DNA from: Bacillota bacterium
Lineage (GTDB): Bacteria; Bacillota; Clostridia; Christensenellales; Aristaeellaceae
Assembly: GCA_023415145.1 (NCBI GenBank)
Contig: JAEZLW010000194.1
Location: forward strand, 1 to 12,917
Direction: 5' to 3'
DNA: 12,917 nucleotides
Shown: positions 7,468 to 12,917 of the stretch, piece by piece
Layout: each line of letters opens with the position of its first letter
Position numbering within the stretch: position 1 is the stretch's first letter
Translations under genes and position numbers: made by a program
The notes under the pieces: generated by a model
The model's input: the letters and a program-made list of their open reading frames with translations, nothing else
What the model was told of the DNA's origin: nothing
The model's database searches: none

Positions 7468-8912
7468 ACGTGGCACTTTATACCCCCTTGCCGGAGCTTG
7501 CAGCGGAGATGGCGGACGTTCTCCGCCTGTTTTATGGAGAAATCGGCTTTTTTATCAACAGCGGCGAGACGGAAGCCGACGTCTGCCTTCGCCAGGAACT
7601 GGCGGAACGGAACGGCCTGTGGGACTGCGCCTTTATGCTGAATGGGAAAACGGTGCGCTTGACAGCGCCTGTCCCTGCCGGGGTTAACAACACGCTGCTT
7701 TATAAGCGCCTGCGCAAGCGCCTGTGCAAGCAAACGCTGTATACTCTCTTAAAGGCGGAAACAGGCTTTCATCCCCCCTGGGGGTCGCTGACAGGCATCC
7801 GCCCCACCCGGCTGGTCTATGAAGCCATGCGTGAGGGGCTGTCATCTTCGGAGGCGGCCCTTTTTGTGGAATCCACCTTCGACCTTCATAAAGACAAAGC
7901 GTTGTTATTGGCTGATATCGTGAATGTACAGCAGAACATGAGGCTGCCCGATCCCGCGGCGGCGGATGTATACATCGGCATTCCCTTCTGCCGAACCCGC
8001 TGTGCCTATTGTTCCTTTTTAAGCGGTGAGCTGGGCAAGGGGCTGCAGGTGCCGCCCTATATCGACGCGCTTATCAAGGAAATGGCTTTCACCGCCCGGT
8101 TGATGAAGAAAGCTGGGCTCAAGCTTCGGGCGGTATATATGGGCGGCGGCACGCCCACATCGCTGCCGGAGAACGCCTTCCGCCGCGTGATAAGCGCCAT
8201 GGCGGCGTATTTCCCCCATGCCGTGGAATATACTGTGGAAGCGGGGCGGCCCGATTCCATCACCCGGGAGAAGCTTCAAACTATCATGGATGCGGGGGTC
8301 CGGCGCATCTCCATCAACCCGCAGTCCATGCGCGGGGATACGCTCAAGCGCATCGGCCGGGACCATACGCCGGAACAGACTGTTGAGGCGTATGAACTGG
8401 CCAGGGAGATGGGCTTTTCTTCCATCAACATGGACCTGATCGCGGGCCTTCCGGGGGAGACGGTTTCGGACTTTGAATACACCCTTTCCTGGGCACGCAA
8501 ACTGAAGCCGGAGAGCCTTACCATCCACACCCTGGCGCTTAAGCGCGCAAGCCTTTTGCGGCTGTGGGAAACGCCCCTGCCCGACGGGGAGGAAACTGCC
8601 CGCATGGTGCGCTTGGGCGCGGAGGCGGCACGTGGGATGGGTCAAAGACCCTATTACCTGTACCGGCAAAAATACATGGCGGGAAACCAGGAAAACGTGG
8701 GCTATGCGCTGCCCGGCCACGAATGCGTATACAACGTGGACATCATGGAGGAGACGACAAACATCCTGGCAGTGGGAGCCGGTGCCATCTCCAAGCGGGT
8801 TTTCGGCGGAGAGGGGCGCATTGAGCGGGCGCCCAATGTAAGCAATATCGGCGTTTACATAGACAGGCTTGCGGACATGCAAAGGCGAAAAGCTGATTTA
8901 TGGCCTGAGTAA
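7464..8912 (+). CDS. hemZ: HemZ-family radical SAM protein (coproporphyrinogen III oxidase-like)
   Basis: 482 residues from ATG 7464, which overlaps the preceding stop (ATGA) and has AGGAG (7451-7455) 8 nt upstream; a TTG at 7446 in the same frame is unneeded. The N-terminal ~160 residues are the HemZ-specific extension with GSLTGIRPTRL (107-117). The radical SAM core follows: CRTRCAYC (176-183, CxxxCxxC binding a 4Fe-4S cluster), GGGTP (227-231), SINPQS, NMDLIAGLPGET. The C-terminal part has NVGYALPGHECVYN and the ILAVGAGAISK block typical of HemZ. Bacillus HemZ was described as an oxygen-independent coproporphyrinogen III dehydrogenase, but many Clostridia with this gene lack a full haem pathway, so the substrate is uncertain. 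Translationally coupled to the hydrolase gene. No T-rich terminator follows at once; a hairpin-rich repeat begins directly after the stop. Confidence 0.93.
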   Translation: MNVALYTPLPELAAEMADVLRLFYGEIGFFINSGETEADVCLRQELAERNGLWDCAFMLNGKTVRLTAPVPAGVNNTLLYKRLRKRLCKQTLYTLLKAETGFHPPWGSLTGIRPTRLVYEAMREGLSSSEAALFVESTFDLHKDKALLLADIVNVQQNMRLPDPAAADVYIGIPFCRTRCAYCSFLSGELGKGLQVPPYIDALIKEMAFTARLMKKAGLKLRAVYMGGGTPTSLPENAFRRVISAMAAYFPHAVEYTVEAGRPDSITREKLQTIMDAGVRRISINPQSMRGDTLKRIGRDHTPEQTVEAYELAREMGFSSINMDLIAGLPGETVSDFEYTLSWARKLKPESLTIHTLALKRASLLRLWETPLPDGEETARMVRLGAEAARGMGQRPYYLYRQKYMAGNQENVGYALPGHECVYNVDIMEETTNILAVGAGAISKRVFGGEGRIERAPNVSNIGVYIDRLADMQRRKADLWPE

Positions 8913-9096
8913 TCGTTTCATTTGAGTTAATGAACGAAAGTGAGGATGTCACCGAAGGTCCAGGGCGATCGGAAAGCCTTAGTCGCCCTCGCAGGGGCGA
9001 AATCATTTCCCCTTCAAAGAGTATTTGGCTGGGAAAACAAGAGTAGGTCGTGCCTTACAGCACGACCTGGGCTTAACGGTCGCCCCGGACCTTCGG
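8913..9096. repeat. Hairpin-rich repeat element, copy A, with ~20-bp inverted arms
   Basis: It starts at the base after the hemZ stop. Hairpin 8913-8922/8929-8937 (9 bp, one bulge) comes first. Then arms 8952-8971 and 9077-9096 complement each other at 19 of 20 positions (one of them G:T). Between them lie TCGCCC/GGGCGA (8983-8988/8995-9000) and the perfect AGGTCGTGC/GCACGACCT (9045-9053/9060-9068). Read on the minus strand, much of it aligns with 9961-10108: GGCTTTCCG-TCGCCC, ACCTTCGG, CGTTCA and TTAAGC occur in the same order. I see no coding potential in it. It looks like a MITE-like or REP-like dispersed element, now diverged. Confidence 0.65.
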
Positions 9097-9177
9097 GCGC
9101 GCAACTTACGTTTCTTTTATTTTTCTTTTGCTTTAAAAAATACAAATGAGACCGTTCTGGATGGTCAGAGGAAAAAC
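9097..9177. other. T-rich spacer between repeat element and cyclophilin promoter
   Basis: The stretch after the repeat is strongly T-rich on the + strand (TTTCTTTTATTTTTCTTTT at about 9110-9128, then AAAAAA). Preceded by a 5-bp CGCCC/GGGCG hairpin (9081-9085/9095-9099) about 10 nt before the Ts, it might stop hemZ transcription, but the distance is too large for a standard intrinsic terminator. It could equally act as an AT-rich upstream element of the promoter that follows. Confidence 0.3.
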
Positions 9178-9206
9178 TTGCATCCCAAGGGGAAATTGGA
9201 TACAAT
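9178..9206 (+). promoter_or_regulatory. Sigma-A-type promoter of the cyclophilin gene
   Basis: The -35 TTGCAT (9178-9183) and -10 TACAAT (9201-9206) are 17 bp apart, matching the housekeeping consensus at 4/6 and 5/6 positions. The start codon is 24 nt after the -10 box, giving a short leader with the ribosome binding site GGGGGA at 9218-9223. Confidence 0.7.
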
Positions 9207-9229
9207 AGAACACATGCGGGGGAAAATGA

Positions 9230-9886
9230 ATGAAAAAGACGGTTGCATTGCTTTTTGTCTTAATCGTGGCCGCTCTGTGCGTATGGCCCGCAGCGGCAGA
9301 AGAAGCCTGGAATACGGAAAAAAACTTATATCAGGAAGGGGAGATTGTTGTGACTGAACAGGAAAAGCAAGCGGGAAATCCCATTTTCGTCATTACATTG
9401 GAAAACGGCTCGGAGATGCGTGGGGAGCTGTATCCCGATACTGCACCCCAGTCCGTGGGCAATTTCATTGCCCTGGCCAACAGCGGGTTCTATGACGGGT
9501 TGATCTTTCACCGGGTCATTCCCGGCTTCATGATCCAGGGCGGCTGCCCCAAGGGCACAGGCACCGGCGGGCCGGGCTATCACATCAAGGGGGAGTTTGC
9601 GCAAAACGGCGTAGCCAATACCCTCAAGCATACCTATGGCGTGCTGAGCATGGCCAGAAGCAACATGCCCGATTCCGCAGGTTCCCAGTTTTTTGTCATG
9701 ACTAGCGATTCGCCCCATCTGGACGGTGCCTACGCCGCCTTTGGCAAGGTGCTTTCTGGCATGGAGCAGGCCGACGCCATCGTTTCCACGCCCCGCGACA
9801 GGCAGGATCGGCCGCTTACCCCCCAGGTGATCAGGTCCATCCGGGTGGAGGCTTTCGGGAAAACCTATCCTTTTGAACAGCTATAG
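9230..9886 (+). CDS. Secreted cyclophilin-type peptidyl-prolyl cis-trans isomerase
   Basis: 218 residues. A signal peptide is clear: MKK, a hydrophobic core (5-20), then AAAEE with a likely signal peptidase I cut after residue 23. The Cys at 17 is not in a good lipobox (Leu precedes it), so a free or loosely attached extracytoplasmic protein is likely. After a ~25-residue charged linker the cyclophilin domain starts near 51. It keeps FHRVIPGFMIQGG (93-105; Arg, Phe and Gln of the active site), MARSNMPDSAGSQFFV (141-156) and LDGAYAAFGKV (164-174). It catalyses prolyl isomerisation of exported proteins, which fits SecDF-dependent export only in a general way. It has its own promoter and stands alone between two inverted repeat elements. 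Start ATG 9230 is fixed by the signal peptide and GGGGGA 6 nt upstream. Confidence 0.93.
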   Translation: MKKTVALLFVLIVAALCVWPAAAEEAWNTEKNLYQEGEIVVTEQEKQAGNPIFVITLENGSEMRGELYPDTAPQSVGNFIALANSGFYDGLIFHRVIPGFMIQGGCPKGTGTGGPGYHIKGEFAQNGVANTLKHTYGVLSMARSNMPDSAGSQFFVMTSDSPHLDGAYAAFGKVLSGMEQADAIVSTPRDRQDRPLTPQVIRSIRVEAFGKTYPFEQL

Positions 9887-9960
9887 GGCTAGCGCTTTCA
9901 AAAAAAGTGCTGCACAGTTGGTAGACTGTACACGATTTCCTTGCCAACTTTGATACAGCG
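9887..9960. other. Non-coding spacer after the cyclophilin gene with small hairpins
   Basis: AGCGCTTT/AAAGTGCT (9891-9898/9904-9911, one G:T, loop CAAAA) starts 5 nt after the stop but is not followed by Ts. AGTTGG/CCAACT (9916-9921/9944-9949) is a second weak hairpin. I see no gene here. Confidence 0.35.
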
Positions 9961-10108
9961 GGCCGTCGCGTTAAGCTTATGCTATGCATAGGGATTGGTT
10001 GTGAAAAGGATATCGCGCCAGCGGGCGCGACCAAAGGGCTTTCCGGTCGCCCTTTGGAAACCTTCGGATGCCATCTCCTTGCGTTCATAATGCTTGTGAA
10101 ATTGACGC
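9961..10108. repeat. Hairpin-rich repeat element, copy B (inverted relative to copy A)
   Basis: On the + strand it carries the same ordered blocks that copy A shows on the minus strand: TTAAGC (9971-9976), a small hairpin (ATGC/GCAT), TCGCGCC/GGCGCGA (10013-10019/10024-10030; TCGCCC/GGGCGA in A), GGCTTTCCGGTCGCCC (10037-10052, 15 of 16 bases as in A), ACCTTCGG (10060-10067) and CGTTCA (10082-10087). CCAAAGGGC/GCCCTTTGG (10031-10039/10049-10057) forms a perfect 9-bp hairpin here. Copy B is shorter than A, mainly in the left half, and the terminal arm on that side is degraded. Confidence 0.6.
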
Positions 10109-10150
10109 GGCGGCCCAGTCTATATTTTTTGATGTTTTTGAGAATGGGCT

Positions 10151-10184
10151 CGGGGAGGGCCTTTTTTTAAAAAGGCTCTCCCCG
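10151..10184. terminator. Strong hairpin with internal T/A runs, terminator-like
   Basis: CGGGGAGGGCC plus Ts (from 10151) pairs with AAAAAGGCTCTCCCCG (to 10184) over about 14 bp with one G:T. The T-run (10162-10168) lies in the ascending arm, not after the stem, so it is not a textbook terminator. An alternative stem GGCCC (10112-10116)/GGGCC (10157-10161) would put TTTTTTT directly after it, but needs a 40-nt loop. It probably insulates the cyclophilin gene from zapA. Confidence 0.4.
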
Positions 10185-10210
10185 CCATCCCTTATAAATA
10201 GTGCTGAACA

Positions 10211-10239
10211 TTGATTAGTGCCTAAAAATGGCATATAAT
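10211..10239 (+). promoter_or_regulatory. Sigma-A-type promoter of zapA-U32
   Basis: The -35 TTGATT (10211-10216) and -10 TATAAT (10234-10239, perfect) are 17 bp apart, 28 nt before the zapA start. This is the best promoter in the window and shows that zapA begins a new transcription unit. Confidence 0.8.
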
Positions 10240-10266
10240 GAGACATGCGAAAAAGGGGGAGCGCCT

Positions 10267-10548
10267 ATGGAAAAGAAGAAGACCGTCATAAGGGTGGCCG
10301 GCAAGGATTATACGTTGGCATCCATCGATCCTCCCGAGCATGTGCAGCGGGTGGGTGTCTACGTAGACCGCAAGATTCAGGAGATAGAAGCCGCCAGCCA
10401 TTTGCCGTCCAACATGGTGGCGGTGCTGGCCGCCCTGAACATTGCCGATGAGCTTTTAAAGGTACATGATGAAAACACGCGCCTAAGAAGGGAATTGCTG
10501 ATGGCCCGTCAGGCGCAGAAGGAAACCCGCAAAAGGGAGGGCAAGTGA
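10267..10548 (+). CDS. zapA: ZapA, FtsZ-associated cell division protein
   Basis: 93 residues, the short ZapA typical of Firmicutes. ZapA binds FtsZ and bundles its filaments at midcell. The N-terminal beta-hairpin (KTVIRVAGKDYTLASIDPPE) and helix VQRVGVYVDRKIQEI are followed by the hallmark MVAVLAALNIADELLKV (about 43-59) and a charged helical, coiled-coil tail that serves dimer/tetramer formation. ATG 10267 is chosen, with GGGGGAG (10255-10261) 5 nt upstream; an in-frame ATG at 10228 lies inside the promoter and would add 13 atypical residues. The U32 gene begins 3 bp after the stop, a pairing often seen in Clostridia. Confidence 0.93.
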   Translation: MEKKKTVIRVAGKDYTLASIDPPEHVQRVGVYVDRKIQEIEAASHLPSNMVAVLAALNIADELLKVHDENTRLRRELLMARQAQKETRKREGK

Positions 10549-10551
10549 TCC

Positions 10552-12894
10552 ATGGAGCTCCTGGCCCCCGCAGGCGGCAGGGATGCCCTGCTTGCGGCCA
10601 TCCATAACGGCGCTGACGCGGTGTATTTAGGGTACACCGCCTTTGGCGCGCGCGCAGGGGCTGGGAATTTTGATGAAGACGGTTTGATCGAGGCCGTCAA
10701 GCTGTGCCACCTGTACCATGTCCGGGTGCACGTGACGGTGAACACGCTGGTGAAGGAGTCGGAAATAGCCGATTTGTACCGCGTGCTATCCATCATCAAC
10801 CGAGCAGGTGCGGACGCGGTGATCCTGCAGGATCTGGGTGCGGCCGGCATGGTGCGGGATTGCTTTCCGGATCTTGACCGCCATGCCAGCACGCAGATGG
10901 CCATTCACAACCGGCAGGGTGCTGAATTCTTGCAACGGGAAGGCTTTACACGGGTGGTGCTGGCGCGGGAATGCTCCCTTTCGGAAATCAGGCGCGTGGC
11001 GGATACGGGGCTTGAAACCGAAGTATTCGTTCACGGGGCCATGTGCGTTTGCGTAAGCGGCCAGTGCCTCTTTTCCAGCATGGCCGGGGGCCGCAGCGGC
11101 AACCGGGGCCGATGTGCCCAGCCCTGCCGCAAGCTGTATGATTTTAACGGACGCAGCGGCTATTGGCTTTCTCCCCGCGACATCATGCTGCGGGACAAGC
11201 TGCCGGAATTAATGGCGGCCGGTGTGCACTCCCTGAAGATTGAGGGGCGGCTCAAGCGCCCGGAATATGTGGCGGTGGTAACACGCGCTTACAAAAAGGC
11301 GCTGGATGCTTTGGCGGAGGGTAGATTTACACCCGCCGATGAAAGTGAAAAAGAATCCCTCCGGCAAATATTTCACCGGGGCGGGTTCATGACGGGGTAT
11401 GCGGGCGGCATACAGGATGCGGGCGTGATCGATTCTGACCGCCCGGGTCACGGAGGGATTATGATTGGTCGCGTTACGGGCATAAAGCCTGGGCTTGTCC
11501 AGGTGAAGCTGGAGAAGGATCTGCACAACGGAGACGGACTTCAGTTTCAGGGCAAGCGCGATTCGGAGGTCACCTATTCCGGACCGGAGCAGAAGGCCGG
11601 GGATACGGCCCTTGTGAGGCTTCGAGAGGGCGTCCAGCCCCAGGTAGGCGATCAGGTGGCACGCTTAACCGATGCCGGGCAGCTTATGCAGGCGATGCTT
11701 TACAAGGCACCTCACATTCTGGTGGATGCCGTGCTTCACGCAAATCCGGGGGAAGAGGCCGTACTGACCGTAACCGACGGTCAAACAACGGCGCAGGCAA
11801 CGGGAGAGGCAGTGGCCGCGGCTCAATCAAAACCCCTGACGGAGGAAAACGCCCGGCGGGCGCTGAACAAGACAGGCGACACGCCTTTTGCCCTTCGGGA
11901 CTTTCGCTTGATTGGCAACAACGGCTTTCTGCCTGTGTCGGCCTTGAACGCCCTGCGCAGGGAAGCGCTTTTTGATCTGTATGAAAAACGGTCTGCCAGC
12001 TTTGCAAAGCGTATCAGGTCTTCCTATCCCCTTGCGGAGGCGGCCTTCCCAAATCAAAAACCTGACGTGCCGGGCTTGCTTGTCAAAAGCAAAGACGCAT
12101 CCCTTTCGCATAAGCTGTTGGATATGGGTGCGGATGCCTTCCTGTACGCGCCGGAGGTCTACACCGAAGCTGCGTTGAATGAGGCCGCCGCCCTGTTGCC
12201 CAAGGGCACCTGGCTTACGCTGCCCATGCAAGCGAATGCCGATACGCTGGAATTTTTGAAGGATTGGGCAAATGAACACAAGGAGCTGCTTTCCGGCGTG
12301 GTATTGGGGAGCATCGGGCAGGCAGGCGCAGGATTTGCCCTGCCCATGGCATCAGGCGAGGGTGTGCCTGTCATGAATGGCCGGACGGCGGCGGAGCTTG
12401 ACCGGCTGGGCATTGCATGGCAGACGGTGTCGCCGGAACTTACCGAAAAGGAAATGCGTCAATTGCCTTTGGGCCAAATTCCTTTTGTGATTTCTGTGTA
12501 TGGGCGCACCCGGATGATGACGCTGAACCATTGCCCAGCCCGCACCGCACTGGGGCTTCATGCCGGCCATGAAAGCTGCCGGCTGTGCGAGCAGGGTTCC
12601 AATGACAGCCTGCTGGGCAAGCGCTTTGCCGATGGGATGGATCACGAATTTCCTCTCTTGCGCACCCGGCTTCCGGAAGGCTGCATCATTCAGGTATACA
12701 ATACCCTGCCCCTGAACCTTAGTGCACAGTCGGACAAGCTGCGGGGTATGGGTTGGCTTGTGACCTTCACCACCGAAACGGCAAGAGAGCAGCTTGATAT
12801 CACAGCCTGCTTCGCCGCCTTGCGCAAGGGGAAACCCTGCGATTCCTCCCTGCCTGCCGGTACTTCCGGACACTTTCGCCGGGGTGTGGAGTAG
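10552..12894 (+). CDS. Long U32-family protein with DUF3656-type extension (collagenase-like / RlhA-like)
   Basis: 780 residues. The N-terminal U32 domain is a barrel starting MELLAPAGGRDALLAAIHNGADAVY, with HASTQM (111-116), the U32 signature EVFVHGAMC...SGQC (157-172) and GRCAQPCR (187-193). C165, C172, C188 and C192 are the conserved Cys set. SLKIEGRLKRPEYV (227-240) closes the core. The middle part resembles DUF3656, and a third region from about 500 ends in a second Cys group, C661, C676 and C679 (NHCPAR, SCRLC). U32 proteins are usually labelled peptidases, but E. coli RlhA (YdcP, U32 plus DUF3656) makes 5-hydroxycytidine in 23S rRNA and TrhP hydroxylates tRNA, so RNA hydroxylation is at least as likely. 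Ribosome binding site AAAAGGGAGG (10531-10540) lies at the end of zapA. Cytosolic, no signal peptide. Confidence 0.92.
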   Translation: MELLAPAGGRDALLAAIHNGADAVYLGYTAFGARAGAGNFDEDGLIEAVKLCHLYHVRVHVTVNTLVKESEIADLYRVLSIINRAGADAVILQDLGAAGMVRDCFPDLDRHASTQMAIHNRQGAEFLQREGFTRVVLARECSLSEIRRVADTGLETEVFVHGAMCVCVSGQCLFSSMAGGRSGNRGRCAQPCRKLYDFNGRSGYWLSPRDIMLRDKLPELMAAGVHSLKIEGRLKRPEYVAVVTRAYKKALDALAEGRFTPADESEKESLRQIFHRGGFMTGYAGGIQDAGVIDSDRPGHGGIMIGRVTGIKPGLVQVKLEKDLHNGDGLQFQGKRDSEVTYSGPEQKAGDTALVRLREGVQPQVGDQVARLTDAGQLMQAMLYKAPHILVDAVLHANPGEEAVLTVTDGQTTAQATGEAVAAAQSKPLTEENARRALNKTGDTPFALRDFRLIGNNGFLPVSALNALRREALFDLYEKRSASFAKRIRSSYPLAEAAFPNQKPDVPGLLVKSKDASLSHKLLDMGADAFLYAPEVYTEAALNEAAALLPKGTWLTLPMQANADTLEFLKDWANEHKELLSGVVLGSIGQAGAGFALPMASGEGVPVMNGRTAAELDRLGIAWQTVSPELTEKEMRQLPLGQIPFVISVYGRTRMMTLNHCPARTALGLHAGHESCRLCEQGSNDSLLGKRFADGMDHEFPLLRTRLPEGCIIQVYNTLPLNLSAQSDKLRGMGWLVTFTTETAREQLDITACFAALRKGKPCDSSLPAGTSGHFRRGVE

Positions 12895-12915
12895 CCAGGG
12901 GACGCTGTCCCCTGG
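12895..12915. repeat. Perfect short palindrome after the U32 gene
   Basis: CCAGGGGAC (12895-12903) and GTCCCCTGG (12907-12915) pair perfectly over 9 bp around the triloop GCT, starting at the base after the stop codon. The window ends 2 nt later, so a T-run cannot be judged. It may be a terminator stem or a REP-like palindrome. Confidence 0.6.
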
Positions 12916-12917
12916 AC

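Noticed and set aside
8940..9149. 69-residue open frame inside the repeat element after hemZ
   Set aside because: It consists almost wholly of repeat hairpins; its residues follow from inverted repeats, with no start context or family resemblance.
9025..9357. 110-residue open frame across the repeat and the start of the cyclophilin gene
   Set aside because: It runs through hairpins and a T-rich spacer, overlaps the signal peptide in another frame and has no recognisable domain or ribosome binding site.
9911..9990. tRNA-like D-arm string (CAGTTGGTAGAC) after the cyclophilin gene
   Set aside because: No T-arm (GGTTCGA-type) sequence, no anticodon stem and no pairing acceptor ends follow at the right distances.
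10228..10266. Upstream ATG for zapA at 10228
   Set aside because: It overlaps the perfect TATAAT box at 10234-10239, and the family start MEKKKTVIRV with a good ribosome binding site is at 10267.

Overview
The window (moderately GC-rich, with purine-rich Shine-Dalgarno sites before most genes) reads as chromosomal core from a low-redundancy Gram-positive bacterium of the class Clostridia. The order secD-secF-recJ-relA-dtd-MBL-hemZ is the classical Firmicutes/Clostridia arrangement, the RecJ is the long Firmicutes type, and HemZ and the long DUF3656-type U32 protein are typical of Clostridia. I cannot place it more finely. All convincing genes are on the + strand. I see no phage, plasmid, CRISPR, IS transposase or RNA gene.

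Layout. (1) 1-1508: the 3' part of secD and complete secF, abutting with no gap, encoding the proton-driven SecDF accessory translocon. (2) 1592-6137: recJ and relA, 19 bp apart, closed by a clear intrinsic terminator at 6144-6188. The apt gene that often lies between them is absent. (3) 6183-6396: a gene-free stretch with nested hairpins. (4) 6397-8912: dtd, a metallo-beta-lactamase-fold hydrolase and hemZ, tightly packed, the last two overlapping by ATGA. (5) 8913-10266: an unusual zone in which a secreted cyclophilin gene with its own promoter sits between two diverged, hairpin-rich repeat elements in opposite orientation. (6) 10267-12894: a sigma-A-type promoter, then zapA and a long U32-family gene 3 bp apart, ending in a perfect short palindrome at the window edge.

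The genes serve housekeeping roles: protein export (SecDF), DNA repair (RecJ), the stringent response (Rel), translation quality control (Dtd), a radical SAM enzyme of the HemZ family, extracytoplasmic protein folding (cyclophilin), cell division (ZapA) and probably RNA hydroxylation or proteolysis (U32).

I did not find a convincing new multi-gene system. What most deserves a second look is non-coding: the pair of related repeat elements bracketing the cyclophilin gene, the nested inverted repeat before dtd, and the palindrome after the U32 gene. All alignments and foldings here were done by eye.
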